64,000 bases of DNA from Flavobacterium branchiarum. Its GTDB lineage: Bacteria; Bacteroidota; Bacteroidia; Flavobacteriales; Flavobacteriaceae. How positions within the stretch are numbered: position 1 is the first letter of the stretch; each line of letters opens with the position of its first letter. The translations under genes and the position numbers were made by a program. The stretch is from contig NZ_JAUFQQ010000003.1 in the NCBI RefSeq assembly GCF_030409845.1, forward strand, positions 806,001 to 870,000, written 5' to 3'. A model generated the notes under the pieces. It saw only the letters and a program-made list of their open reading frames with translations. It did not search any database and had not been told where the DNA came from. This document shows, in pieces, positions 44,184 to 54,134 of the stretch.

Positions 44184-45896
44184 TTATTTGTTTTTAAATA
44201 TTAGAGTAAATGAGGTTCCTTTGTTAACCTCGCTGTCTATACTAATTGTTCCTCCCATTGTTTCTACTTGGGATTTTACTAAGTATAATCCAAGTCCTTT
44301 ACTGTCTGGGTAGTTGTGAAATCTTTGGTAAAGCCCGAAAACTTTATCTCTGTTTCGCTCTAGGTCGATTCCAATTCCGTTGTCTTTAAAAGTTAGTGTG
44401 ATGTTGTCTTCGGTTTGATTGGCTGAAATAGTGATTTTTAATTTGCGATCTTCTGATCTGTATTTAATGGAGTTGGTTAATAGGTTTAGTAATATGCTTT
44501 CTATGTATGCTTTGTTGATGTTTAATACTGCTACTTTTTCAAAATTTAGTTTTATTATTGGTTTGTGTAGTTCGATCTGGAAACTTAGTTGATTGAATAC
44601 ATTTTCGAAAACTTCATTTAGTAGAACTTCTTCTTTTTGGATTGATGGGTTGTCTTTGATTATGATAACTTTTACTAAGTCGTTGATTGTTTCGTTTAGT
44701 AAGTGTGTTGATTTATTGAAACCGTTAAGTATTTCCTTTAGTTCTTCGTTCTCAATAGGGATGTCTTCTATGAGGTTTAGCAATCCTGTTAGGTTAGATA
44801 GGGGAGATCTAAGATTGTGTGATGTTATATAGGAGAATTGTTTTAGATCTTTATTGTTTTGAGTTAGTTCTCTAATAAGGTGTTCTTTTTCTTTTTCAAG
44901 TTTTTTCTCTTCTGTAATGTCTCTTTGGATTGATATCCAGTGTGATACTTTGTTTTCAGAATTGAAGATGGGTATCATAGAGTAGCGAACCCAGTATTCT
45001 TCTTTGCTTTTTGTATAGCTAATAGTTTCTATTAGACATTCTTCTTCATTTTTTATGGCTTTAATTAGTTTTCTAAGTTCGCGAGAATCTGATTTTGGGC
45101 CTTTGAATATATTAGGGGATTTTCCTATTATTTCTTCAGATTGGTAACCAGACATTTTTGAAAAAGAAGGGTTTACGTATACGATTTGAGGGATTTTTCC
45201 ATCACTGTAATCGGCTTCTGTGATTAAGATGGAGTCTCGAGATTGGGTAATTACGGTTTCGAGTAATTTTAGTCGCTGTTCTTCTTCTTTTTGTTTAGTT
45301 ATATCTTGTATAGCACCAATCATTCTTATTGCTCTTCCGTTTTCGTCTTTTAAGAGGAAACTACGGTGAAGTATGTATTTATAGGTAGCATCGGCACATC
45401 TAAATCGGTATTGATCTTGCCATTTTTCTGTTTTTTGTTCTATAAATGAATATAGTTTTACTGACATTTTGATGCTGTCTTCGGGGTGAATTTTGTCAAA
45501 CCACCATTTCGAGCTGTTGTCAATTTCTTCTTGTTTGTATCCAAAAACATTTTCAATTCCTTTGTTCCAGGTAATGCTGTCTTCTTGAATTTTCCAGTCC
45601 CAAATTGTGTCGCTAGTTGCCTTTGCTACTATGTTATATTTTTCGTTTGATTCTTTAATTTCGTCATTGTATTTTTTTAGTTTTTCTAATACAGAGATGT
45701 TTCTAGTGTCGTTTTTTGATAGTACATATCGGTACAAAAGACCAGTTAAAATAATGAATACTAGGTCTTTTACGAAGCTGAAGTAATAGTATTGGGTATT
45801 TGAAATATTGTTAAGTAGGTATTTATGGCAAAGTATTGCCAGAAATAAGGAAATGACAAAGTAAATTAATGTAATTTGATTGGTTTTGTTTTTCAT
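44184..45896 (-). CDS. PAS-PAS sensor histidine kinase
   Basis: 570 residues. Two membrane helices at the N-terminus (about 8-26 and 40-58), PAS/PAC domains about 85-205 and 210-335, DHp helix with His360 (TSHNLRSPL), and an ATPase domain with NLLTNSIKYR (N box), DNGIGID (G1) and KGLGLYL (G2). The second PAS has GKSPNIFKGP where LOV domains would have a Cys, so it is not a blue-light LOV sensor. Its partner is the receiver gene one base downstream. Input signal unknown. Confidence 0.93.
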   Translation of the reverse strand: MKNKTNQITLIYFVISLFLAILCHKYLLNNISNTQYYYFSFVKDLVFIILTGLLYRYVLSKNDTRNISVLEKLKKYNDEIKESNEKYNIVAKATSDTIWDWKIQEDSITWNKGIENVFGYKQEEIDNSSKWWFDKIHPEDSIKMSVKLYSFIEQKTEKWQDQYRFRCADATYKYILHRSFLLKDENGRAIRMIGAIQDITKQKEEEQRLKLLETVITQSRDSILITEADYSDGKIPQIVYVNPSFSKMSGYQSEEIIGKSPNIFKGPKSDSRELRKLIKAIKNEEECLIETISYTKSKEEYWVRYSMIPIFNSENKVSHWISIQRDITEEKKLEKEKEHLIRELTQNNKDLKQFSYITSHNLRSPLSNLTGLLNLIEDIPIENEELKEILNGFNKSTHLLNETINDLVKVIIIKDNPSIQKEEVLLNEVFENVFNQLSFQIELHKPIIKLNFEKVAVLNINKAYIESILLNLLTNSIKYRSEDRKLKITISANQTEDNITLTFKDNGIGIDLERNRDKVFGLYQRFHNYPDSKGLGLYLVKSQVETMGGTISIDSEVNKGTSFTLIFKNK

Positions 45897-46043
45897 TACT
45901 CAAATATAATTAATAATTACCAAATTATTAAACATCGATTATAAGATATTTAAAACACTTGATTTTAATGTAGTTTTTAGGTGTAATCAGTTAACAATAT
46001 GTAAACTATTGTTTAAAAATAATGTTTTTATAAAAATAAAGTG

Positions 46044-46051
46044 TACCTTTG
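46044..46051 (+). promoter_or_regulatory. TAnnTTTG -7 element before typA
   Basis: TACCTTTG 19 bp before the typA ATG; the -33 region lacks a clear TTG. Confidence 0.5.
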
Positions 46052-46070
46052 CACCCATTAAAAATCTCAG

Positions 46071-47867
46071 ATGGAATCTATTAGAAATATTGCAATTATT
46101 GCCCACGTCGATCACGGTAAAACCACTTTGGTTGATAAAATTATGTATCACTGTCAGTTATTTCGTGACAACGAAAACACAGGTGATTTAATACTTGATA
46201 ATAATGATTTAGAACGCGAGAGAGGTATTACTATTACTTCTAAGAACGTTTCAGTTCAATATAAAGGAACTAAAATCAATATTATTGACACTCCTGGTCA
46301 CGCCGATTTTGGTGGTGAAGTAGAACGTGTACTAAACATGGCCGATGGTGTATGTTTGCTAGTAGATGCTTTTGAAGGACCAATGCCACAAACTCGTTTT
46401 GTATTACAAAAAGCTATCGACTTAGGCTTGAAGCCTTGTGTTGTTATCAATAAAGTTGATAAAGAAAACTGTACTCCAGAAGAAGTACATGAAAAAGTTT
46501 TTGACTTAATGTTTGAATTAGGTGCTACAGAAGAGCAATTGGATTTTCCAACTGTTTATGGTTCAGCTAAAAATAACTGGATGTCTGATGATTTTAGAAA
46601 TCAAACAGAAAACATAGAGCCTTTACTTGATATGGTAATTGCTAATGTTCCTGCTCCTAAAGTTTCTGAAGGAACTCCACAAATGTTAATTACATCTTTA
46701 GATTTCTCTGCATTTACAGGTCGTATCGCTATTGGTCGTCTTGAAAGAGGAGTTTTAAAAGAAGGTATGCCAATATCTTTAGTAAAAAGAGACGGTACTG
46801 TAACAAAATCAAGAATTAAAGAACTACATACTTTTGAAGGTCTTGGACGTAAAAAAGTAGAACAAGTTATTGCAGGTGATATTTGTGCTATAGTTGGAGT
46901 TGATGGTTTTGAAATTGGTGACACTATTGCCGATAACGAAAATCCAGAAGGTTTAGCTTCTATCGCTATTGATGAACCTACAATGAGTATGTTGTTTACA
47001 ATTAATGACTCTCCTTTCTTTGGTAAAGAGGGTAAATTTGTAACTTCTCGTCACATTAGAGAAAGATTAACAAAAGAATTAGAGAAAAACTTAGCTATGA
47101 AGTTAGGTGAAACTGATTCTGCTGATAAATTCATGGTTTTTGGTCGTGGAGTACTTCACTTATCTGTTCTTATTGAAACAATGAGAAGAGAAGGATATGA
47201 GTTACAAATTGGTCAACCACAAGTTATCATCAAAGAAGTTGATGGTAAAAAATGTGAGCCAATTGAGGAATTAACAATCGACTTACCAGAAAATCTTTCA
47301 GGTAGAGCGGTTGAATTCGTTACACTTCGTAAAGGAGAAATGTTGAGTATGGAAACTAAAGGTGAACGTATGATCATTAAATTCAATATTCCATCTCGTG
47401 GAATTATTGGATTGCGTAACCAATTGCTTACTGCAACTGCTGGTGAGGCTATTATGGCACACCGTTTTATTGGATATGAGCCTTACAAAGGTGAAATTTC
47501 TGGACGTAACAAAGGTTCATTAATTTCTATGGAAAAAGGTAAAGCTATTCCTTATTCTATCGATAAATTACAAGATCGTGGTAAGTTCTTCGTTGAACCA
47601 AATACTGAAATTTACGAAGGTCAGGTAATTGGAGAAAACTCTCGTGCTGATGATATGTGTGTAAACGTAACCAAAGAGAAAAAACAATCTAACGTTCGTT
47701 CTTCTGGAAATGATGAAAAAGCGAGAATTATTCCTCCAATCATTTTCTCTTTAGAAGAAGCTTTAGAGTACATTCAAAAAGATGAATATGTAGAGGTTAC
47801 TCCGAAATCTATTCGTTTGAGAAAAATCTATTTGACAGAAACTGATAGAAAAAGATTTAAAATCTAA
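46071..47867 (+). CDS. typA: ribosome-associated GTPase TypA/BipA
   Basis: Translational GTPase that binds the 70S ribosome and helps 50S assembly and stress growth. 598 residues: G1 AHVDHGKTTL (about 11-20), G2 RERGITI, G3 DTPGHADF (about 75-82), G4 NKVD (about 129), then domains II, III and V and the BipA-specific C-terminus ending LTETDRKRFKI. Closely spaced terminator downstream. Confidence 0.97.
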   Translation: MESIRNIAIIAHVDHGKTTLVDKIMYHCQLFRDNENTGDLILDNNDLERERGITITSKNVSVQYKGTKINIIDTPGHADFGGEVERVLNMADGVCLLVDAFEGPMPQTRFVLQKAIDLGLKPCVVINKVDKENCTPEEVHEKVFDLMFELGATEEQLDFPTVYGSAKNNWMSDDFRNQTENIEPLLDMVIANVPAPKVSEGTPQMLITSLDFSAFTGRIAIGRLERGVLKEGMPISLVKRDGTVTKSRIKELHTFEGLGRKKVEQVIAGDICAIVGVDGFEIGDTIADNENPEGLASIAIDEPTMSMLFTINDSPFFGKEGKFVTSRHIRERLTKELEKNLAMKLGETDSADKFMVFGRGVLHLSVLIETMRREGYELQIGQPQVIIKEVDGKKCEPIEELTIDLPENLSGRAVEFVTLRKGEMLSMETKGERMIIKFNIPSRGIIGLRNQLLTATAGEAIMAHRFIGYEPYKGEISGRNKGSLISMEKGKAIPYSIDKLQDRGKFFVEPNTEIYEGQVIGENSRADDMCVNVTKEKKQSNVRSSGNDEKARIIPPIIFSLEEALEYIQKDEYVEVTPKSIRLRKIYLTETDRKRFKI

Positions 47868-47884
47868 TCAGATATAGTATACTA

Positions 47885-47917
47885 AAAAAGCCATTCACTT
47901 TGTGAATGGCTTTTTTT
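47885..47917 (+). terminator. intrinsic terminator of typA
   Basis: 14-bp stem AAAAAGCCATTCAC / GTGAATGGCTTTTT with a 3-nt loop and seven Ts. Confidence 0.85.
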
Positions 47918-47983
47918 ATGCCTTATGTTTTTTGAATGAAGTATGAGTTTGAAAGTTAAAAGCTCTTCCTGATAATTAATTGT

Positions 47984-50323
47984 TTATCTTTTTAGACTAA
48001 AGTGGCCTTTGACTTCTTTTCCATCTTGAAATATCAAAGTAAACCAATAATCATCTGCGGGAAGTTCACGACCTATAAAAGTTCCGTCCCATCCTATATT
48101 TGTAGTATTCATTTGTTTAAGTAATTTTCCGTAGCGATCGAATATTGAGATAGAGTAATCTGGCATTTGATCAAGATTTTTGACTTTCCAAGTATCATTA
48201 TATCCATCTCCGTTAGGGGTAAAGAATCTTGGGTAATCAAGAACATAAAATAGTGAGGATAATGTTGTTCCGCAACCATTTTTATCTCTAACAGATGCTT
48301 TGTAAATTCCAGGAAGTATACCTTTAAATAATGGATTGTCTTGATAGTTTACTCCATCCAATGAAAATTCATAATTTCCAATCCCAGTATATTCTACTAA
48401 AACTGAATTCTCATTTGACGAAAAATCTTTTATTTTTGTGCCAGTAATTATAGCTACATCTGAGGCAACTACATTGAAAATTTTGGTTTTCTCGCAACCA
48501 TTTATATCTGAAACTTTAATTGAATAAGTACCTATGCTATTTACAGTAGTTGTGTTTAGAGTAGATCCGTTACTCCAATTATAACTTTCGAATCCAATTG
48601 CAACGGATAAATCAATTGTTGAATTTTTGCATAAAAATACCGTTTCAGTATTAAAATTTGGAGGATCAAATACATTGATTATTAATTCTATTGGGGTAAT
48701 AGCGTAACAGTCGGGACCATTAATGATGCGAGCATAAATGGTTTGATTGAAAGCATTTGTATTTTTGAAATTATTGGCTACAGGGTTAGTTTCGGTAATT
48801 GCATCATTTTCATTTAGATAATAATTTACTAGTAAGTCTGATGGTAACCCATTCAAAAGTTGTGGAGTAACTTCGGTATTCAAATTGAATTCATAAAATC
48901 CATCTGTATCTTCGTCACAAACAGCAATAGGGTTTTGTGTGAGGATGGTATTGTTTGCTATTTTTAATTCAAGGGTTGCATAGTTTGCACAGCCATATTT
49001 GTTTTCAACTCTTGCATGGATTGTTTCTGTAGGAGTGCTGTTGATATATTTTTTTGGGTCAATAATTGGATTTAATTTTGCTTTAGCATCTGTTAATGAT
49101 TTATAATAGATGATGCTTAAATCTGGATTATTGTTTTTTATTATTGCATCAACTTTGGTTAGATTAAACGTAGTACTATTATCGGAGTCAATATCACATT
49201 GAATTAATGTGGTATTTGTTACAATAATTTCTGGCGCATATTCAATTTTTATTTCATCAGAAGCAGTGCAGGAAGAAGGTGTCATCAAAACGTTTACTTT
49301 GTATGTTCCAGCTTCTTTAACCGTATATGTTGGTTCTGTTTCTGCATCGTTTTTAATTCCGTCTTTGTACCATTCATATACGTAATTCGACCCTGGAGGG
49401 GAATATAGCTTTGTGTCTAGTGTTAATTCGTCTCCATGGCATAACGGATTGTTGGTATTTGCTTCTCGGTCTTCTCCTAAATTTATTTCTGAAGAAAAGC
49501 TTCCTGCTTCAAAGAAAATAGCCGAATCGTAATAAACAGGTCCATCATCGGCTATAACTAATTTTATGTGGTATATTTTGCCTGCAACTACATTGGTTTC
49601 GGATTTCATTACAACGGTTTGGCCAGTGTAGTTTATTGCGCCTGTTCCTGCCACGTTTGTTCCGTTAAAGTAAATTTCATTTACGGCCTCGCAACCCGGG
49701 AGTATGTTACCTTTGTTGTCAAGAATAGGTTCGATTTTTGGACGAACAGTCATAGATGAAACAGGTGTATTCGTGTTTGGCAACACAGCTAAATTTCTAT
49801 AGGGCTCTGTGCTATTTTTTTCTTTTATGAGAAAAGCAAACCCATCTGAATAGCTGCATGGATATACATTTTGGTATTCGTTAGAAGCAAAAATATAATT
49901 GAAACTTATTAGATTTGTCAATGGTGAAAAATCAAATTCTAAAATGGTTGCATTTATAGAATGGATACCTAAAATTTGATCTAAATCAGGATCGCCTAAC
50001 CAAGATTCACTTCCACCACCACCGTCATCTTTTATTACGGGTCCAATCGAATTGCGACTGCTTCCTGTACTAAGTACTACACCTTCTTTAAATGGAAAAT
50101 TACTCGTTCCAGCATTAAAATAAGCAAAGCTATTTCTTCCAGAAGTATATTCGTCTCCTTTTGCAATAGGGTTTGCTACAGTAGCGCAGGAGCTATTGGC
50201 CAGTACTTTTTCAATTAAAAATTGAGCATTTTTTGTGTCATCAACAATTATAGATTGTGCATTGGTTTTTGTGCCAAGACAAATGAGGAGAATTAGCGAT
50301 ATGATTATTTTTGATTCCTTCAT
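47984..50323 (-). CDS. T9SS type B sorting-domain surface protein with choice-of-anchor L
   Basis: 779-residue secreted protein. Signal peptide (about 1-22, GTKTNAQ), an N-terminal choice-of-anchor L domain (about 30-275: FKEGVVLSTGS, DGFAFLIKEKN, NGTNVAGTGAINYTGQT), several Ig/PKD-like repeats (about 285-680), and a gliding-motility C-terminal domain (about 690-779: FFTPNGDGYNDTWKVKN, ISIFDRYGKLLKQM, DGTFIGRELPADDYWF), the type B sorting signal for the type IX secretion system. Probably a cell-surface adhesin or matrix protein. Confidence 0.92.
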   Translation of the reverse strand: MKESKIIISLILLICLGTKTNAQSIIVDDTKNAQFLIEKVLANSSCATVANPIAKGDEYTSGRNSFAYFNAGTSNFPFKEGVVLSTGSSRNSIGPVIKDDGGGGSESWLGDPDLDQILGIHSINATILEFDFSPLTNLISFNYIFASNEYQNVYPCSYSDGFAFLIKEKNSTEPYRNLAVLPNTNTPVSSMTVRPKIEPILDNKGNILPGCEAVNEIYFNGTNVAGTGAINYTGQTVVMKSETNVVAGKIYHIKLVIADDGPVYYDSAIFFEAGSFSSEINLGEDREANTNNPLCHGDELTLDTKLYSPPGSNYVYEWYKDGIKNDAETEPTYTVKEAGTYKVNVLMTPSSCTASDEIKIEYAPEIIVTNTTLIQCDIDSDNSTTFNLTKVDAIIKNNNPDLSIIYYKSLTDAKAKLNPIIDPKKYINSTPTETIHARVENKYGCANYATLELKIANNTILTQNPIAVCDEDTDGFYEFNLNTEVTPQLLNGLPSDLLVNYYLNENDAITETNPVANNFKNTNAFNQTIYARIINGPDCYAITPIELIINVFDPPNFNTETVFLCKNSTIDLSVAIGFESYNWSNGSTLNTTTVNSIGTYSIKVSDINGCEKTKIFNVVASDVAIITGTKIKDFSSNENSVLVEYTGIGNYEFSLDGVNYQDNPLFKGILPGIYKASVRDKNGCGTTLSSLFYVLDYPRFFTPNGDGYNDTWKVKNLDQMPDYSISIFDRYGKLLKQMNTTNIGWDGTFIGRELPADDYWFTLIFQDGKEVKGHFSLKR

Positions 50324-50354
50324 TATTGACTAAAAATGAGTAAGAACAAATATA

Positions 50355-51191
50355 CTATAGATCTCGGTTTTTTAGTAATTTATAAGAGAAGAAAATGAAT
50401 AGAAATGTCCAAATTAAAACAATTACAACTGAAGTGTAATCAACTGCATAGTTTTTTGTGTTTTCAACTCCTATTTGCATTCCAATATTTTTTATTACGG
50501 ATAATCTTGAAAATGGTTCAATAATTAAGTTTGACATGGCTTCAAGAGGAAGTAATCGAATGAAATAATCTGCAATTTTGCTTTCAGGGAAAATGACAAA
50601 AACAAGAACGGTTTTTATGATACCTTCAAGGATACTCCAAACAAGTAGGAATCCCAATGCGAATGCGGAGCGTTTGACTAATATCCCTAAGAATAGACAG
50701 AATGAAAAGAATCCGATTAGTTTTATAAAAAAAGCAAAAAGATATTCCATCCCCGAAAAAATTATATCAATTTCTGTGTAAGAAGAAAAACTCAATCCTA
50801 ATAGTAAGCTCATTATAAACACAAACACAGTAGAGCATAAAGCAAATAAGATTACGGTGTAGAACTTCGATAATACAAACTCTTTTTTACTTAAACCATC
50901 AATTAGGTTTTGTTTTAAAGTGCCATAACTATATTCATTTGCCATCATAGAGACAATTACAATTGCTAGGAAAAATTTTAACCAAGCGGCTATGTAGGTA
51001 TTGAAATGCCAAATAAAAGGAAAATTAAAAATCCCCATTTCGGCTAAATGAAATTTAAAAGCACCTAAGTCAAATTTTATAGAGGCAATTAAAGCGATAA
51101 AAGTAAGTAGGATAAAATAGGCTAATGTTAATGCTCGGCTGGCTTTATTTTTCCAAATTTTTTGTAGTTCTATAGAGAGTAGTCTGTTCAT
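50355..51191 (-). CDS. ABC-2 type transporter permease
   Basis: 278 residues with about six membrane helices (ALTLAYFILLTFIALIASI, FFLAIVIVSMMANEY, FYTVILFALCSTVFVFIMSLLLG, FSFCLFLGILVKRSAFALGFLLVWSILEG, VVIVLIWTFLFIFFSYKLL). The segment MMANEYSYGTLKQNLIDGLSKKEF is the characteristic cytoplasmic loop of ABC-2 permeases. Paired with the ATPase gene 5 bp upstream, forming an exporter of unknown substrate. Confidence 0.9.
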   Translation of the reverse strand: MNRLLSIELQKIWKNKASRALTLAYFILLTFIALIASIKFDLGAFKFHLAEMGIFNFPFIWHFNTYIAAWLKFFLAIVIVSMMANEYSYGTLKQNLIDGLSKKEFVLSKFYTVILFALCSTVFVFIMSLLLGLSFSSYTEIDIIFSGMEYLFAFFIKLIGFFSFCLFLGILVKRSAFALGFLLVWSILEGIIKTVLVFVIFPESKIADYFIRLLPLEAMSNLIIEPFSRLSVIKNIGMQIGVENTKNYAVDYTSVVIVLIWTFLFIFFSYKLLKNRDL

Positions 51192-51196
51192 GGTTA

Positions 51197-52105
51197 TTAG
51201 TTTTTTATAGAAGCGTTATTGGTTAGCTCAAGAAATTGTTCTTCTAAACTATTTTTACGTTTTACTAAATGGTTTAAGGTGATGTTTTGAGAAAATAAAA
51301 AGCGGTTTAAATCTGTAGCACTTAAATCGTTTTTTAAATACACTAATACCATTTCTTTGTTTTTTACAACGCGTTCTACTGCAGGGTGAGTCTCAGTTAC
51401 TGAAATTAATTTTTCAGTGTCATCGGCTTGTATTTCGAAGAAGCCTTCATTTGCAGACATGCCTCCAACAGGGCCAGAATATAAAATTTCACCTTTCCTT
51501 AAAACCACTACATCGGTGCATACTTTTTCGACTTCATCTAATAAATGAGAGGCTAGTAATATGGTTGTTCCTTGTGAGGCTATTTTTTTTATGATATCAC
51601 GAATCTGATGAATTCCTTGAGGATCTAATCCGTTTGTAGGTTCATCAAGAATTAATATCTCGGGATCGTTTAGTAAGGCAGATGCAATGGCTAAACGCTG
51701 TTTCATCCCTAAAGAAAAAGTACTAAACTTGCTTTTTCTTCGTTCATCTAAGCCTACTAATTCTAATTTTTCATTTATCTTAGAATAACCAATGTTTTTG
51801 ATTTTACAAACTAGTTGCAGGTTTTCTTCGGCAGTCATGTAGGGGTAAAAGTTAGGTCGCTCGATAATAGCGCCTACTTTTTTTAATGCATCGTGTGTTT
51901 CTATTTTTCCTCCAAACCAACTGTATTGTCCAGAAGTTTTGTTTACTACATTTAAAACGATTCCTAATGTTGTTGATTTCCCGCTTCCATTAGGACCTAG
52001 AATTCCATAAACGCGACCTTTTTGTATTTCGAAAGAAATATCTTTCAGAGCTTGAACCCGCCCATATCTTTTGCTTAGGTTCTGTATTGTAAGTATTGTT
52101 TCCAA
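51197..52105 (-). CDS. ABC transporter ATPase subunit (exporter)
   Basis: 302 residues. Walker A GPNGSGKST (about 38), Q-loop ERPNFYPYMTAEEN, signature FSLGMKQR (about 131), Walker B LILDEPTNGLD (about 150), H-loop LASHLLDEVE. DrrA/NatA-like group. A 90-residue C-terminal extension is of the sort that regulates the ATPase. Operon with the permease 5 bp downstream. Confidence 0.93.
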   Translation of the reverse strand: METILTIQNLSKRYGRVQALKDISFEIQKGRVYGILGPNGSGKSTTLGIVLNVVNKTSGQYSWFGGKIETHDALKKVGAIIERPNFYPYMTAEENLQLVCKIKNIGYSKINEKLELVGLDERRKSKFSTFSLGMKQRLAIASALLNDPEILILDEPTNGLDPQGIHQIRDIIKKIASQGTTILLASHLLDEVEKVCTDVVVLRKGEILYSGPVGGMSANEGFFEIQADDTEKLISVTETHPAVERVVKNKEMVLVYLKNDLSATDLNRFLFSQNITLNHLVKRKNSLEEQFLELTNNASIKN

Positions 52106-52203
52106 ATTAATTAGTAGTTTTAGTTTTTAGTAAGACGTGTCAGTTTGGTTTTTGTTACCGATTGGTTTATATTTAGTATAAATTTGTATCAAATATATTC
52201 AAA

Positions 52204-53256
52204 ATGAGTGAACCTTTAATGTTTTTCAAAAAGCCATCGTATCCATTAACGAATCCACTTTTAGATTATTTGGAACGTTACGAACGAATCTCTAAAGTTT
52301 CGGTTTTTTATGATGATTTATTGCGGTTTTCGGGTGCTATAAATGTATATGATAAAAATGATAAAGACACTTTATGGATCCGAGTTTATTATAGCGAGTT
52401 TGAAAGAAATGAAATTGATTTGAATCTAAAAAAAATCTATTCCCTTTTGCATTCTGATGGTAACTCTGATATTATTCAATATTTAAATGTTGATGCAATT
52501 GATTATTGTACGTTTGGAAATTCTAAGCCTTTTAGAATTAAAGTTAGAAATATTTTGAATGACAATTATGTCCATTTTTATATTAAAAAGGCCGATGCTT
52601 CCCGAATTTATGGTTTGGAATTAGAGGAAATTTTATCTCCAGATAAAATTAACTTTCTGGTGTATAAGGATACTTTAATCGAAGAACATATAATTGGTAT
52701 TCCGGGAGATATTTTTATGAGTACATTACTTAAGAACTGTACTGAAATGGAAAAGTCTCAGATTGCTAAAGAATTTGTAAAGTTTAATGAACGCTGTATG
52801 ATTAGGCTTTTGGGAGATATGCGTGCGTATAATTATGTAATTGTTCCGATTCATGATTTTGATCAAGTAGTATATAAGATTCGACCAATCGATTTTGATC
52901 AGCAGTGTTATGAAGGGAATTTTAAAGTATACCGTCCGCAGTTTTTTAAAGAAAATTACCCAATGATTGAACTGGTTAAGGATAAGCTAGAAGACCGATC
53001 AATTGTGCAATATAAAGATGAGGAGCGTGCTATTTTAGCAAAACGAATTCACTCTGCTGATAACAGAATTAAAAAGTTATTGCTTATTATGAGTGAAGAC
53101 TCTATTTCGCCAGAAGCAAATTTAAATCAACTAAAAATGGAATTATACCGTTATACTAATGATTTGAATTTTAAAAATGCTAGATCAATGGGGCATGTTA
53201 TGTCGGCTGCATTTGGTTTTATTACTAGAAATTTCAAAAACACTAATCTAATATAG
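52204..53256 (+). CDS. uncharacterised protein with a kinase-like motif set
   Basis: 350 residues, no signal peptide or membrane helix. I do not recognise a named family. The pattern fits a divergent kinase fold: a basic pair Lys128/Lys129 in FYIKKADASR, acidic GLELEEI (Glu139/Glu141), hinge-like YKDTLIEEH, catalytic-loop-like LLGDMRAYNYV (Asp205 and Asn210, spaced like HRDxxxxN) and RPIDFDQQ (Asp230, DFG-like). A helical C-terminus follows (about 275-350). It is 18 bp upstream of a lipoprotein gene. Alternatives include an adaptor that lost activity. Confidence 0.5.
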   Translation: MSEPLMFFKKPSYPLTNPLLDYLERYERISKVSVFYDDLLRFSGAINVYDKNDKDTLWIRVYYSEFERNEIDLNLKKIYSLLHSDGNSDIIQYLNVDAIDYCTFGNSKPFRIKVRNILNDNYVHFYIKKADASRIYGLELEEILSPDKINFLVYKDTLIEEHIIGIPGDIFMSTLLKNCTEMEKSQIAKEFVKFNERCMIRLLGDMRAYNYVIVPIHDFDQVVYKIRPIDFDQQCYEGNFKVYRPQFFKENYPMIELVKDKLEDRSIVQYKDEERAILAKRIHSADNRIKKLLLIMSEDSISPEANLNQLKMELYRYTNDLNFKNARSMGHVMSAAFGFITRNFKNTNLI

Positions 53257-53273
53257 ACTCTTAAAATTATTAT

Positions 53274-54134
53274 ATGAAAAATTATATCGCTCTTGTTGTT
53301 GCATTTATTTTGTTGGCTTGCCAGCAAGATTCTAGTGTGTTGAAAACGTTATATCCATTACCAAAAAAACTAAAAGAGGTTTCTGGAATTACTTATTTTC
53401 CAGAAACAAATATCCTTTGGGCATTGGAGGATAGTGGTAATGCTAATAAAATTTATGGGTTAAACACCCAAGGCAAAATTGCTAAAACAATTACTATTAC
53501 AAACGCTACGAATATTGATTGGGAAGATATTACTAAAGACAAAGCGGGCAATTTATACATTGGTGATTTTGGAAACAATGATAATATCCGTAAAGATTTA
53601 TGTATTTATAAAATAGATAAATCAGCTTTAGGACATGAAAATGCTGTTTCTAGTTATAAAATTTCGTTTGCATATCCTGAGCAAAAAGATTTTCCCCCAA
53701 AGAAAACCCAACTATTTTATGATGTTGAGGGATTCTTTGAGTTTAAAAATAATTTCTATTTATTTACAAAAAACAGAAGTAAGAATTTTGATGGTACTGC
53801 ATCTATTTATAAAATCCCTAATGCTGCAGGGACTCAAAAAGCTACTTTAATAGGAACTTTTAAGACATGTAGTAATTACAATCATTGTGCAATTACTAGT
53901 GCTGCAATTAGTCCAGATATGAAAAAAGTGGTTGCTTTATGTCATGATAAATTAATAGTTTTTCAAGGTTTTAAAGGCGACAATTTTCATAAAGGGACGC
54001 AAACGGAAATTGATTTAGATCACTTTTCTCAAAAAGAAGCTGTTGTTTTTAAAGACAATAAGACATTGTTAATAGTTGATGAAAAAGCCAAAAAAATTGG
54101 TGGTAATGTATATGAATTTAGTTTTAAAAAATAA
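53274..54134 (+). CDS. SdiA-regulated-like beta-propeller lipoprotein
   Basis: 286 residues, lipobox VAFILLACQQ (Cys16). Then a repeating strand pattern (LKEVSGITYFPETNILWALEDSGN, WEDITKDKAGNLYIGDFGNN, LFYDVEGFFEFKNNFYLFTKN, AITSAAISPDMKKVVALC) typical of NHL/SdiA-regulated beta-propeller proteins. The lipid anchor puts it on the outer membrane. In the same direction and 18 bp after the kinase-like gene, so co-expressed. Function unknown. Confidence 0.72.
   Translation: MKNYIALVVAFILLACQQDSSVLKTLYPLPKKLKEVSGITYFPETNILWALEDSGNANKIYGLNTQGKIAKTITITNATNIDWEDITKDKAGNLYIGDFGNNDNIRKDLCIYKIDKSALGHENAVSSYKISFAYPEQKDFPPKKTQLFYDVEGFFEFKNNFYLFTKNRSKNFDGTASIYKIPNAAGTQKATLIGTFKTCSNYNHCAITSAAISPDMKKVVALCHDKLIVFQGFKGDNFHKGTQTEIDLDHFSQKEAVVFKDNKTLLIVDEKAKKIGGNVYEFSFKK

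Noticed and set aside
45061..45330. Possible blue-light LOV domain in the histidine kinase
   Set aside because: The second PAS domain has GKSPNIFKGP where LOV domains have a photoactive Cys, so it is an ordinary PAS domain.
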